Positions 9,662-20,880 of a stretch of 64,000 bases of DNA are shown in pieces (the stretch's first letter is position 1; every line of letters begins with the position of its first letter). The notes under the pieces are model-generated. The model had not been told where the DNA came from. It did no database searches and worked only from the letters and a program-made list of their open reading frames with translations. Source of the DNA: Saprospiraceae bacterium. Lineage in GTDB: Bacteria > Bacteroidota > Bacteroidia > Chitinophagales > Saprospiraceae. The stretch spans positions 1 through 64,000 of the forward strand of contig JAJCYI010000163.1 of NCBI GenBank assembly GCA_029263015.1, given 5' to 3'. The position numbers and the translations under genes are program-made.

Positions 9662-9833
9662 TCACAATAATCAAGTTTCTAACTTAGTCCCAATATTACT
9701 GACAATTATAAAATAAACCGAAATATAGCTATTCCAGCAAATAACCTTAACTGTCCGTTCTTCCAAGTTTGTAACTTGCAACCTTCCATAAAACCTAAAA
9801 AACACCCATTGAAGAATTTCTAAAAATAATATC

Positions 9834-12581
9834 ATGTCAATAGAATCCTTGACCACCACTATCGCCCCAACCATCGCCACCAAAACCGCTCTAATCAACA
9901 ACCAATCCTTCGCCATAAAACCCGGCGAAACAATCCTCCAGTTCGTCCGCCGCTACAAAGGTGACGACTACGTGCCCACCCTCTGCGATGCGCCCAACCT
10001 GGAAGCATTTGGCTCCTGCAGGGTGTGCAGCGTTGAAGTTGGCAGAGTGGGGAACGGGGCACAGTTGAAGACCGTCGCCTCTTGCCACACGCCCGTGGCA
10101 GAGGACATGATGATCTTCACCGAAAGCGAAAGCATTCAAAAGCTCCGGAAGAACATCATCGAACTGGTGCTCACCGACCACCCGCTCGACTGCCTGACCT
10201 GCGAGGTGAACGGTAACTGCGAACTGCAAGATGTAGCAGCACGGGTAGGTATCCGAAAAGTGCGCTACCCAGCAGGGGAGGTGCATACCGACCGGGAAAA
10301 AGACCTCAGCCACCCATACATGACTGCCGACCTATCGAAGTGCATTATGTGCTACCGATGTGTTCGCGCATGTGACGAAGTGCAAGGTCAATTTGTGCTG
10401 GGTATCACTGGAAGAGGATTTGACAACAAGATCATCATGGGGCTGGATGATAGTTTCCTCAACTCCGACTGTGTATCCTGCGGGGCTTGTTCACAGGCTT
10501 GTCCGACGAGTGCGATCCACGATGTTTTTCAATCGAAAGCAGTGGTCGGACAAGACAAGGTACGTACCACCTGCACCTATTGTGGTGTTGGCTGCAACCT
10601 TGAAGTGAGCGTGAAAGATGGCTCTATCCTCAGCATCCAAGCACCTTACGACGCAGAAGTCAACCAGGGGCATACCTGCCTGAAAGGACGTTATGCATTC
10701 AAATTTTACAACCATCCTGATCGCCTGACACATCCAATGATCCGTCGCGATGGGAAGCTGGAAAAAGCAACTTGGGAAGAGACTTACGACTACCTCGCTG
10801 AAAAATTAACCAGCATAAAAGATAAATACGGCCCTGACTCCATCGCCGGCATTTCCTCTGCCCGCACGACGAACGAGGAAAATTATCTGATGCAAAAAAT
10901 GATCCGGGCGGTCATCGGCACCAATAATATTGACGGTTGTGCCCGGGTATGCCACTCGCCAACGGCGCTTGGCATGCAGCGCACTTTTGGTACAGGGGCT
11001 GCCACCAATTCCATTGAAGACCTGAAATTCACAGACTGCATGATGGTCATCGGTGCCAACCCAACGGTAGCGCACCCCGTCACTGGCGTGAAAATCAAGC
11101 AGAATGCGATGAAGGGCAAAACACTCATTGTCATTGATCCGCGCCGTACGGAAATGGCGAAATATGCCCACCACCACTTGCAACTCCGGCCCGGCACCAA
11201 CGTTGCGGTGCTGGACATGATGCTCTATTACATTATTTCGGAAGGGCTTGTTTCACAGGAGTTTGTAAACTCCCGCACGGAAGGTTTTGAGGATTTCAAA
11301 CAGGGAATTTTAAGTTTAAATATTGGTGACTTGGAAAAAGTCTCGGGCGTGCCACGGGAGCAAGCACGAGCTGCCGCAATCGCTTATGCAACGGCCAATG
11401 CCGCCATGAGTTTCCATGGGCTGGGGGTAACGGAACACTATCAAGGTACTTATGGCGTCATGCTCATCGCCGACCTCGCTATGATTACCGGGAACATTGG
11501 GAAACGGGGCTGCGGGGTGAACCCATTGCGAGGACAAAACAACGTGCAGGGCATGGCCGACATGGGCGTGCAACCTTACCAAGGCGCTGGCTATCTTCAT
11601 GTGGAAGACCCACAGCACATTCAGCGTTATACCGATTTCTATGGAGTAGAAAAAATGCCAGAAAAAACGGGCTACACCATCCCCGAAATGTACGATGAAG
11701 CTCTTACCGGCAAACTGAAAGCCATGTGGATCACAGGCGAGGACGTGGTTCAAAGCGATCCAAATTCAAAGAAAGTAATGCAAGCCCTTGATGCACTTGA
11801 CCTTTTAGTAGTCCAAGAAATATTTGAAACGGAGACCACCAAACATGCTCACGTTGTGCTGCCAGGCGCATCATTTTTGGAAAAAGATGGCACTTTCACC
11901 AATGGTGAGCGACGTATCCAAAAAGTGCAACAAGTCGTTGATCCTATTGGAGATAGCAAGCCCGATGGTCAGATTTATGTGGAAATGATGAACCGCCTCG
12001 GCTACCAACAACAGCCATACACGGCCAAAGGCATGTTGGAGGAGATCAGTCAAATAGTGCCGTTTTTCGCTGGTGTGAAATGGGATGAATTGGGCAAAAT
12101 GGGCAAACAATGGCCCGTTGCTCTAGATGGCACCGATACACAGATATTACATGGTGAATCTTTCAAACGGGGTAAAGGAAAGTTCGTTTTCCGTGAATTT
12201 ATCGAAACAAATGAAATTCTCGACCACCAGCAGGACTACCCATACATCCTGACTACAAATAGAAACCTAGAACATTACAACGCTGGCACCATGACCCGCC
12301 GAACCGCCAATGCCAAAATCGTACATGAAGATGTACTGCTTATCAACCCCATTGACGCAGCCACCCTTGCGGTGAAACGGGGAGACCTCGTGCGAGTAGA
12401 ATCACCACGTGGCCATGTTAACGTGAAGGCTAAAGTAACGGACGAAGTTAAGCCGGGTATTTTGAGCACCACTTTCCACTTCCCTGAAGTACTCCTGAAC
12501 TTGGTGACTGGGGACGTACACGATGACATTGCAAATTGTCCGGAGTATAAGGTGGTTAGTGTAAGGATTGCGAAAGTTTAG
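9834..12581 (+). CDS. Formate dehydrogenase alpha subunit (FdhA/FdsA-like molybdopterin oxidoreductase with NuoG-like Fe-S N-terminus)
   Basis: CRVCSVEVG, CLTCEVNGNCELQD, CIMCYRCVRACDEVQG, CVSCGACSQACPT, CTYCGVGCNLEV, CARVCHSPTALGM (Cys-type active site), C-terminal molydopterin-binding domain. Confidence 0.95.
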   Translation: MSIESLTTTIAPTIATKTALINNQSFAIKPGETILQFVRRYKGDDYVPTLCDAPNLEAFGSCRVCSVEVGRVGNGAQLKTVASCHTPVAEDMMIFTESESIQKLRKNIIELVLTDHPLDCLTCEVNGNCELQDVAARVGIRKVRYPAGEVHTDREKDLSHPYMTADLSKCIMCYRCVRACDEVQGQFVLGITGRGFDNKIIMGLDDSFLNSDCVSCGACSQACPTSAIHDVFQSKAVVGQDKVRTTCTYCGVGCNLEVSVKDGSILSIQAPYDAEVNQGHTCLKGRYAFKFYNHPDRLTHPMIRRDGKLEKATWEETYDYLAEKLTSIKDKYGPDSIAGISSARTTNEENYLMQKMIRAVIGTNNIDGCARVCHSPTALGMQRTFGTGAATNSIEDLKFTDCMMVIGANPTVAHPVTGVKIKQNAMKGKTLIVIDPRRTEMAKYAHHHLQLRPGTNVAVLDMMLYYIISEGLVSQEFVNSRTEGFEDFKQGILSLNIGDLEKVSGVPREQARAAAIAYATANAAMSFHGLGVTEHYQGTYGVMLIADLAMITGNIGKRGCGVNPLRGQNNVQGMADMGVQPYQGAGYLHVEDPQHIQRYTDFYGVEKMPEKTGYTIPEMYDEALTGKLKAMWITGEDVVQSDPNSKKVMQALDALDLLVVQEIFETETTKHAHVVLPGASFLEKDGTFTNGERRIQKVQQVVDPIGDSKPDGQIYVEMMNRLGYQQQPYTAKGMLEEISQIVPFFAGVKWDELGKMGKQWPVALDGTDTQILHGESFKRGKGKFVFREFIETNEILDHQQDYPYILTTNRNLEHYNAGTMTRRTANAKIVHEDVLLINPIDAATLAVKRGDLVRVESPRGHVNVKAKVTDEVKPGILSTTFHFPEVLLNLVTGDVHDDIANCPEYKVVSVRIAKV

Positions 12582-12763
12582 TGCTAATCGTTCAGGTTTG
12601 CCTAAGAGATATGTCTAGTTTTATTTGAACTGAAAATCAATAATTGTAGGATGAAGAAGCAGAACTACTGAAGGAATTTGTTGGGACAGATGACTGAATT
12701 AATTCGAAATTAGCGTCTAAAGTGTTGGTTTTCAGAAAGAAATAACTATACATACCTTAATTT

Positions 12764-12801
12764 AAAGGTTCACGGATTGGGAAATCCGTGAACCTTTTTT
12801 T
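12764..12801 (+). terminator. Rho-independent terminator
   Basis: AAAGGTTCACGGATT-GGGA-AATCCGTGAACCTTTTTTT; perfect 15-bp stem plus T-run. Confidence 0.9.
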
Positions 12802-13159
12802 ACGCACCAATGAAGTTTTGTTAAATTTTACGGGAGGAGTTTGATGTCGAACAATAAATGTTAAATTTCAATATATAATAATTTTTTCTAATAAACTGAA
12901 AAGAACTTCTACTCACTGCGAACAAACTTGAATCCGCTTACCTGTATAGGACTTTGGCAACTTTTATTATCTTTGCTATTCAATTGCCTCCCGATTCCTA
13001 AATCCCCTTGCTCGACATCTATCAAAGTTCACAAAACAAGCACTTTACGCAACCTAAGCAATATAAAGGCTTATAATCAGCCCAACACAATGACCTAACT
13101 GTATATTAAAAGCGGGAATACCCAAATCCTATTCCGTTTTATTACAGTGAGAATGAAAA

Positions 13160-14848
13160 ATGTTGATGAACCGAATTAAATATTTCTTGATATCCCAAAT
13201 ATTATTTCTGTCAACTACTCTTGTTTCACAGGCCTATTTTAACGCGTCTTCCAAAGTATATGAGCTGTACAGCAACGGCAGTTTTGCTAAGGCACTCGAC
13301 ATGGGTCGCGACAAGTTGAAAGTTTACAGAGACGATCCGGCACTGCTGTTTTATACTGCTGAATCCGCCCGAAGGCTTAGGTATTACCCAACTGCGGAAG
13401 TCTATTTTAACCTGATACCTGATGCCGCAAAAAGAGGCTCGCTATCAGAGGTGGATTTTTTTATTGGCCAGACCAAAAAGTCATTGGGCAAATACCAAAC
13501 AGCAGTCGAATATTACCAGAAATACCTGACTGACCACGATGATGAAACGGATCTTCTTATGCACTTGGCAAAAGATGAGATCAACCATTGTGAATGGATC
13601 ATCAACAAACTGTCTGAAAATGAACCTGATTTGTTCGATGTAGCTACGCTGGGCAGTAACATCAATACACTTCATTCCGAAATAGCTCCGTTGCGTTATG
13701 CCGACAAGATTTATTTCACGGCCATTTACCCAGATGAAGAAAACAAAGTCAACGTCAGCCGGATATATTCAGTTATAAAAGACCACCAATCGCGGCTCGA
13801 ATCCTTCAACCCATCTAAAGACCAGCTTCACGCTGCCCACATTGCCTTGATGCCCGATGCCAGCAAAATGTTTTACACCATTTGCCAGGATCAAAAAAAA
13901 TCAGAACAGTTACGCTGTGAGATTTGGAGCCGTGACCGCATGTACGAAGGTGGATGGGGGCCTCCCGTCCGACTGCCCAAGCATATTAACCATCGCTCGT
14001 CCACCATGCTCCACCCTACCATCGGCTGGGATATGTTCCTTAAATCTTATGTGCTTTACTTCTCGTCCGACAGGCCAGGTGGCGAAGGCGGACTCGACAT
14101 TTGGGGCAGTGTCATCAACAGAAAAGGGCAATTCAGTGAACCATTCAATGCCCCATTCAACTCGCCCCAAGACGAAGTTACACCGTTTTTCCACATGCCT
14201 TCCCAAGCCATTTTTTTTAGCTCAAATGGTTTCCCTGGCGTTGGTGGATTCGATGTTTTTAGAGTAACGAAAGTCGGCGAAGCCCAGTGGGAACTGCCTG
14301 TGAACATGGGGGAACCACTGAACACGCCATATGACGAATATTATTATTCCTATCATACCCGAACTGGCAAAGGCTATTTTGCATCCAACCGCAATTGCAA
14401 AGAAAAAGACCCCTTTGCCAATGATTGCCATACTGACATCTTTGATGCTTCCATTTTTGCTGAGTTACAATTGATGGCCTATAGTGGAATCAATGAAACA
14501 AAACTTGCCTTGCCCAACATTACCATCATGGATCTGAACCAGGGCACGGTCCAAGTACTTGCCCCCGATCCAACCGGCAACTATTTCCGTTGCCGATTGG
14601 CAGCCGACCGATTGCACCACTTGGCCATTTTTGCTGATGGATACCGCCCTGCAAGAATTATCCTTTCGACCAAAAACCTTCCGTATTCTGAGGTATTGAA
14701 AAAAGAAGTTTATTTGTTTGAAGGTGAAGCCACTGCCATGGAGCAACAGGAAATGGATAAATATTTTGAAAAAGTTGGCGTAGGCTCAGGCAACCCTGAA
14801 GTGGAAGCACTGCGAGCAAGGTTGAATTCAAAGGTGGTCAAGCCTTGA
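13160..14848 (+). CDS. TPR plus PD40/WD40-like beta-propeller protein (PorE-like, T9SS/gliding associated)
   Basis: TPR-like N-terminus (YPTAEVYFNLIPDA..SLGKYQTAVEYYQKYL) and PD40 motifs (LYFSSDRPGGEGGLDIWGS, IFFSSNGFPGVGGFDVFRV, GYFASNR). Confidence 0.75.
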   Translation: MLMNRIKYFLISQILFLSTTLVSQAYFNASSKVYELYSNGSFAKALDMGRDKLKVYRDDPALLFYTAESARRLRYYPTAEVYFNLIPDAAKRGSLSEVDFFIGQTKKSLGKYQTAVEYYQKYLTDHDDETDLLMHLAKDEINHCEWIINKLSENEPDLFDVATLGSNINTLHSEIAPLRYADKIYFTAIYPDEENKVNVSRIYSVIKDHQSRLESFNPSKDQLHAAHIALMPDASKMFYTICQDQKKSEQLRCEIWSRDRMYEGGWGPPVRLPKHINHRSSTMLHPTIGWDMFLKSYVLYFSSDRPGGEGGLDIWGSVINRKGQFSEPFNAPFNSPQDEVTPFFHMPSQAIFFSSNGFPGVGGFDVFRVTKVGEAQWELPVNMGEPLNTPYDEYYYSYHTRTGKGYFASNRNCKEKDPFANDCHTDIFDASIFAELQLMAYSGINETKLALPNITIMDLNQGTVQVLAPDPTGNYFRCRLAADRLHHLAIFADGYRPARIILSTKNLPYSEVLKKEVYLFEGEATAMEQQEMDKYFEKVGVGSGNPEVEALRARLNSKVVKP

Positions 14849-14966
14849 TCAGGAAACCAGAGAGAACATTTTATTTTGCACCTCCAAGGTCTTGCCAGGC
14901 CAAAAGCAAAGTTTATCATCTTCAGCACTTTGAGTATATTGCGCCCTCATATACTCATTCCTTCCA

Positions 14967-17900
14967 ATGCACTACATGAAAACCCAATACTGGCAATTCC
15001 TATTCCCGCTACTCTGTTTCTTTTTCATTTCAAAAGTACTCCAAGCCCAATGCTCCATAACAGTGGATGCTGGTCAAGATCAAGTGGTCTGTAATCTTGG
15101 AGAAACTGTTTCCTTAAACGGCTCGGTAAGCGGTAATTTTTTAGATTTCAACTGGACTCCAATAGCTGGGCTGGACAATCCGCTAAACTTAACTCCCAAT
15201 GCAACCGTCACAGGAACAGCGACTTACACCCTCACGGCATACGCCGAAGACCCCAGCGCTCCGAACCTGGTCAACAATCCAGCATTCGAAGCTGGCAATG
15301 CGGGATTCACTTCTACCTACACTTATAACCCAGCCCCTATTACCCCAGGCACTTATTTTATTACGACTTCACCTTCGTTGGTGTTTTCCTCTTTCCCTCC
15401 CTGCGACGACCACACTTTTGGCAACGGCACAGGCAACATGATGCTGTGCAACGGGACTGGCAGTCCAGCTGATGTTTGGTGCCAGACGATTCCGGTGGCA
15501 CCAAACACCTATTATGTAATGAGTGGGTGGGTGACAGCCTCTCCTATTTCCCCGCCCATCATGCAGTTTTCAGTAAATGGCATATTGGTTGGGACGCCCT
15601 TTTCATCTAATGGCGTACCATGTGGTTGGGAGCAATTTTCAGCTATTTGGTTTTCAGGGGCAGCCGTTTCTGCTACCCTGTGCGTTACTGACCAGAACTC
15701 TTCTGGCAACGGCCTGTTCGGCGATGATTTTGCGATTGATGATATTTATTTTGCGGAAGCATGCTCCGTTTCTGATGAGGTAGAAGTCTCCATTGCCGAG
15801 GTGGACGCCGTGCTGCCGTTAACGACTATTCTTCCATGTAATTCCCTACCAAATGGAATAGTCCTTGACGGGAGTGCCTCAACGACTGGGCCAAACATTT
15901 CCTATCAATGGGACGGTGCAAATATCGTATCTGGAGCCAACACTCACAGTGCAACAGTCAATGAACCAGGCAGTTACACATTGACAGTAACCTATAACGA
16001 CGGCTTTACCACCTGCACCGATATGGCCTCCATAGAGGTGCTGGACGATCCCAATTTTGTGCTCGCATTTGCCGTAGCGCTAGAAGATATTGACTGCTTT
16101 AACACCATCGTCACGATAGACGGAACAGGCACTTTTGAAGGCCCGACCATTAATTATTCGTGGACGCCAATGGCTGGGATTGTTTCAGGTGAAAACACCT
16201 TGTTCCCAGAAGTCAATCAAGGCGGCACATATACCCTTTTCGTTACCAATTCCATCACGGGATGTACTGCCACCGCCGAGGTAACGGTAGAAGAAGATAC
16301 AGAAGTACCAACCGCTACCGCAGAAGGGTCAGGCGTTATTTCTTGTATGGATACGATCCAAATACTTGATGGAACGGGAAGTAGCGCGGGTAGCGATTTT
16401 GAGTATGAATGGACGGCACTCAATTTTGGAAACATCATTTTTGGGGCGAATACAATTGACACCTGCGTCGTGGATACGGCAGGGACTTACCAGTTGCTTG
16501 TCACCAATATTGTGAATGGCTGCACTGCTACCGACACCATCGTTGTTGAAGAAAATGTCAATTTGCCAGAAGCTTTTGCAGAGGTGCAATCCAACATTGA
16601 TTGCATCAATAATAGTTCATCCATAACTGGAAATGGCAGCAGCATTGGTGATAGCATTTTATATCTCTGGACCACCATCAACGGGAACATCGTGAGTGGG
16701 GACTCCACCCTCACGGCCATCGTTGATCAAGGTGGCGATTACGTCTTGACAGTCAGCGATACGCTCAGCGGTTGCTCTGCCATCGATACTATTTCTGTTC
16801 TGGAAAATTCAGCCCTGCCATTGGCCAACGCCATTTCACCGGAAGAACTGACCTGCCTTGCCAGCGCTGTGCAATTGGATGGCACTAGTTCCAGTACGGG
16901 TGTTGATTTCATGTATTTATGGACAACTGTAAATGGCAATATTTTGAATGGAGACACCAGCCTGATGCCAATGGTGGACGCTGCTGGCCATTACCTGCTC
17001 ACCGTCACCGATACCACCAATGGTTGTACTGCCACAGATACGGCATTTACCATCAGCAACCTCACGCCGCCAATTTCAGAAGCGGGAAATGGAGCGACAA
17101 TTGACTGTGCCAACAACCCTGAATTCTTGGATGGAAATGGTTCAAGTCTTGGGGCAGACTTCACTTATCTGTGGACAACCAATGATGGCAATATTTTGAG
17201 TGGTGAAACAAGTCTGATGCCCCAAGTGAGTGCTGCCGGAATTTATTTTCTAACAGTAACCAATACTCTAAATGGCTGCATATCAACAGATAGTGTCGTC
17301 GTCTCAGCAGAGGGGAATGCGCCAACGGCCACGGTCGAAGTGTTGGATATTTTAGATTGCAACACCGGCACTTTGACAATAGATGGGAGCGGATCGTCCA
17401 GTGGCCCTGATATTTCGCTTTCTTGGTTCACCCTTTCGGGAAATATAATTAATGGCGAAACGACCCTGACACCCGAAGTGGATGCTCCCGGCACCTATAC
17501 CCTGACCCTCATTGACCAGACCAACAACTGTTTGACAAGTGTGAGCATAACCGTTGAACAGGACACCATGACACCGACAGTGAATATTGCCCAGCCAGTG
17601 CTGCTGAATTGCTACCAAGCACTGGATACGCTAGACGCAACAGCTTCCAGCCAGGGTGCTAATTTCACACAAAATTGGACGACCCAAAACGGAAATATCG
17701 TCAACGGAGCAACGACCCTGCAACCTCTCATTGCCGCTTCTGGCATTTATGTTCTGACCATAAATAATTCAGATAATGGTTGCCAAGCCACACAGCAGAT
17801 AATGGTTTTAGAGGATTTTCTGGAGCCAGTTGCCGATGCTGGGGTTGCCCAATCGTTGACCTGCAACGATCCTACCGCCCAGTTGGACGGTACTGCTTCC

Positions 17901-20870
17901 AGTCAGGGAAATGAATTTGATTACCAATGGACTTCGGTCATCGGCAATTTTATTTCAGGGCAAAATACGCTCGAACCAGTCGTCGATATGGAAGGAACGT
18001 ATATTTTGGAAGTCACCAACCTGAACAACGGGTGTTCAGCAGTTGCTGGTGTTTCGGTAAATATATTCACAGATTTTCCGCAGGTAAACATTGAAGAACC
18101 AGATACGCTGGGCTGCATCAACAAAGAGCTGACACTGTCGGCAACTGCTTCCACAGGAACGGATTTTCAATATTTATGGACAACACTCAACGGCAATATT
18201 TTGGACGGGGGATCGGGCCTCTCCCCGATCATTGATGCGGCAGGACAGTACGAGTTGATCGTCACCGACACTTCCAATGGATGCGCCGTCGCCGATACCG
18301 TATTGGTTTTTGAAAATAGCGATGTGCCGACTGCTCAGGCTGGTGCTGCTTTCACCCTTTCTTGTGCGGTTACAGACGTCATATTGGATGGAACCGGCTC
18401 CAGCACTGGAACAAGCTTCTCCTATTTATGGTCGAGCCAAAACGGGAACATCGTTTCTGATGAAATGACCCTGACACCCACCATCAATGCTCCTGGAATA
18501 TACCTGCTCACTGTCACCGACAATAGCAACGGCTGCACCGCTACCGACATTGTCATCATTTCGCAAGATGCCAATGCCCCAACTGCTAATGCAGGGCAGC
18601 CAGACTCACTGACCTGCAATATCCCCGCCCTCGACCTCAATGGAACTGGCTCTTCAACGGGAGGTGATTTCTCTTATTTATGGACGACGCAAAATGGGAA
18701 CATCGTCTCCGGAGAAACGATTTTGACACCTCAAATTGACGCTCCCGGCACTTACTTGCTCACGGTTTTCAATAATACAAACAACTGTCAGACCATCTCC
18801 AGTGTACAAATTTTAGATGCAACAGAAGGGCCGGATATTTTTTTGTTGGATACGGTCAGCCTCACTTGCATGGACACAGTTTTGGTATTATCCGCTACTT
18901 CTTCTGTCAGTAATGCAAGCTATTTTTGGACGACTACAAATGGAAATATTATTGCTGGTGAAATGACTCCAACGCCCTTGATCGATGAACCAGGAGAATA
19001 CTTGCTCACGGTATCAGATCTGCTAACTGGTTGCACGTCGATTGCCTCATCTATGGTTATCGAGGACACGAACATGCCGTTCATCAATTTGGATTTCCCA
19101 ATGCCGTTGACCTGTGAAATGGATTTTGTAAACCTTGCAGGTTGGGGTTCAAGTTCAGGGCCTGACTTTAGTTATTTATGGACAACTCAAAACGGAAACA
19201 TCCTTGGCGATGATACCCAAATTTTTGCGACAGCAAACCAACCCGGCGATTATACTTTCGCTGTAACCGATGTAACAAATGGCTGCACAGCTTCCGCAGG
19301 ACTGACCGTTGTTGAAGACAAAGACCTGCCTGACGCTGTGGCAAATGCACCTTTTCAACTTGGTTGTAATCAAACCGAAGTTATGCTGGATGGCTCAGGT
19401 TCGAGTACCGGGCCAGAATTTTCTTACCTGTGGATTACGAACGGAAATATTGTCAGTGGTGAAAACACTCTCTCCCCCATCGTGGATGCCTCTGGCGATT
19501 ATTTATTAATTGTCACCAACACGGAAAACAGTTGCTCCCAAACCGACACTGTCACCGTCACTGAAAATGGTGATGCACCTGAAATCATTCTTTTGCAACC
19601 CGAACTGCTAACCTGTTTGACAACAGAAATCATCATTGATGCAAGTGGCTCTGTGTCAGGTTTGGATTATTTGAACGAATGGACGACAACCAGCGGGAAC
19701 ATTATTTCCGGCGCCACGACCCTCCTGCCGACAGTAGATGCCCCAGGCGAATACACGCTCACCATCACCAATACCCAAAACGGCTGCACCGCTACTTCAA
19801 CCACTACGGTTTTTGGAAACACAACACCTCCTGTGGCTACCGCAGGCATTGATCTGGTGCTCGACTGTGACAATATGGAAATCGAAATTCAGGGTAATTT
19901 AACTGCTCCTCAGATGGCAGTCCCAAATTGGACTTTCGTTCTTGAACCAGGCTATTCTGGAAATCCTTTTGTTGCGAATCAACTGACACTCAATCCTATC
20001 ATCAACTTGCCGGGCATTTATACTTTGATGGTTACAGATCCGATCAACGGCTGCACGGTGGAAGATGAAATGACCGTGACTTCCAGTTTGTTGACTGGTT
20101 TTTCTTTTGAAATGACTGAGCCTGATTGCCTCACCTCAGCCGGAACTATTACGTTTACGGGCCAGCAGGGAGGAACGCCCCCCTATCTATATTCGGTGGA
20201 TGGACTTGTTTTTTCATCTCAAACCGTGTTCGATAACTTGCCTCCTGGCGCCTACTCCCTCACCGTGCAGGATGATGCTGGTTGTGAAATTTCAGAAGAT
20301 GCAGTGATTCCTCTTTTTCAACCATTCGAGGTCTCCCTCGATCCAGAAATTACTGTTTCACTCGGAGAGGAAATCCATCTTGTCCCATTGCTTACGCTAC
20401 CCATTAATGAAATTTCAAACTTCATTTGGTCGCCAGCTGAAGGGTTAAGCTGCACCGATTGCCTCGACCCTTTTTTACTGCCGACTCAAAACAATATTTA
20501 CCAGATCGAAGTCATCGATTCCAATGGTTGCTCGGCCATTGCGAGTGTGTCTATTATGGTAAAAGAACCGAACATTAATGTTTTCGTCCCAAATGTCTTT
20601 TCCCCAAACGGTGATGGCATCAACGACCTCTTCTTCATTTTTGCGAACGAAAAACTGGTTGTCATTGTCAGCCAATTCCACATCTTCTCCCGTTGGGGGG
20701 AGACGGTATTTGAAAATTTCGATTTCCCACCCAATGACGTTGAACATGGCTGGGATGGAACGCATCGAAGCAAATCACTTGACAGCGGTGTGTTCACCTG
20801 GTTCGCCGAAATTGTATTGGTGAATGGGGAAACGAAGATGTTTCAGGGAGATGTGACTATTATAAAATAG
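14967..20870 (+). CDS. Giant PKD/Ig-like repeat surface protein with T9SS type-B (CHU_C) C-terminal domain
   Basis: About 17 repeats of the form 'C..LDGTGSSTG..FSYLWTTQNGNIVSGE..L.P.IDAPGTYLLTVT...NGC'; C-terminus NVFVPNVFSPNGDGINDLF..IFSRWGETVFEN..GWDGT..GVFTW. Confidence 0.95.
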   Translation: MHYMKTQYWQFLFPLLCFFFISKVLQAQCSITVDAGQDQVVCNLGETVSLNGSVSGNFLDFNWTPIAGLDNPLNLTPNATVTGTATYTLTAYAEDPSAPNLVNNPAFEAGNAGFTSTYTYNPAPITPGTYFITTSPSLVFSSFPPCDDHTFGNGTGNMMLCNGTGSPADVWCQTIPVAPNTYYVMSGWVTASPISPPIMQFSVNGILVGTPFSSNGVPCGWEQFSAIWFSGAAVSATLCVTDQNSSGNGLFGDDFAIDDIYFAEACSVSDEVEVSIAEVDAVLPLTTILPCNSLPNGIVLDGSASTTGPNISYQWDGANIVSGANTHSATVNEPGSYTLTVTYNDGFTTCTDMASIEVLDDPNFVLAFAVALEDIDCFNTIVTIDGTGTFEGPTINYSWTPMAGIVSGENTLFPEVNQGGTYTLFVTNSITGCTATAEVTVEEDTEVPTATAEGSGVISCMDTIQILDGTGSSAGSDFEYEWTALNFGNIIFGANTIDTCVVDTAGTYQLLVTNIVNGCTATDTIVVEENVNLPEAFAEVQSNIDCINNSSSITGNGSSIGDSILYLWTTINGNIVSGDSTLTAIVDQGGDYVLTVSDTLSGCSAIDTISVLENSALPLANAISPEELTCLASAVQLDGTSSSTGVDFMYLWTTVNGNILNGDTSLMPMVDAAGHYLLTVTDTTNGCTATDTAFTISNLTPPISEAGNGATIDCANNPEFLDGNGSSLGADFTYLWTTNDGNILSGETSLMPQVSAAGIYFLTVTNTLNGCISTDSVVVSAEGNAPTATVEVLDILDCNTGTLTIDGSGSSSGPDISLSWFTLSGNIINGETTLTPEVDAPGTYTLTLIDQTNNCLTSVSITVEQDTMTPTVNIAQPVLLNCYQALDTLDATASSQGANFTQNWTTQNGNIVNGATTLQPLIAASGIYVLTINNSDNGCQATQQIMVLEDFLEPVADAGVAQSLTCNDPTAQLDGTASSQGNEFDYQWTSVIGNFISGQNTLEPVVDMEGTYILEVTNLNNGCSAVAGVSVNIFTDFPQVNIEEPDTLGCINKELTLSATASTGTDFQYLWTTLNGNILDGGSGLSPIIDAAGQYELIVTDTSNGCAVADTVLVFENSDVPTAQAGAAFTLSCAVTDVILDGTGSSTGTSFSYLWSSQNGNIVSDEMTLTPTINAPGIYLLTVTDNSNGCTATDIVIISQDANAPTANAGQPDSLTCNIPALDLNGTGSSTGGDFSYLWTTQNGNIVSGETILTPQIDAPGTYLLTVFNNTNNCQTISSVQILDATEGPDIFLLDTVSLTCMDTVLVLSATSSVSNASYFWTTTNGNIIAGEMTPTPLIDEPGEYLLTVSDLLTGCTSIASSMVIEDTNMPFINLDFPMPLTCEMDFVNLAGWGSSSGPDFSYLWTTQNGNILGDDTQIFATANQPGDYTFAVTDVTNGCTASAGLTVVEDKDLPDAVANAPFQLGCNQTEVMLDGSGSSTGPEFSYLWITNGNIVSGENTLSPIVDASGDYLLIVTNTENSCSQTDTVTVTENGDAPEIILLQPELLTCLTTEIIIDASGSVSGLDYLNEWTTTSGNIISGATTLLPTVDAPGEYTLTITNTQNGCTATSTTTVFGNTTPPVATAGIDLVLDCDNMEIEIQGNLTAPQMAVPNWTFVLEPGYSGNPFVANQLTLNPIINLPGIYTLMVTDPINGCTVEDEMTVTSSLLTGFSFEMTEPDCLTSAGTITFTGQQGGTPPYLYSVDGLVFSSQTVFDNLPPGAYSLTVQDDAGCEISEDAVIPLFQPFEVSLDPEITVSLGEEIHLVPLLTLPINEISNFIWSPAEGLSCTDCLDPFLLPTQNNIYQIEVIDSNGCSAIASVSIMVKEPNINVFVPNVFSPNGDGINDLFFIFANEKLVVIVSQFHIFSRWGETVFENFDFPPNDVEHGWDGTHRSKSLDSGVFTWFAEIVLVNGETKMFQGDVTIIK

Positions 20871-20880
20871 GGAGGCGTGC

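Noticed and set aside
12600-12720. Possible small gene remnant (DEEAELLKEFVGTDD*)
   Set aside because: Only 15 codons with stops immediately upstream; indistinguishable from noise.
15199-20823. Short ORFs on both strands within the PKD giant
   Set aside because: Overlap a single well-supported CDS with a clear T9SS tail; composition artefacts of the repeats.
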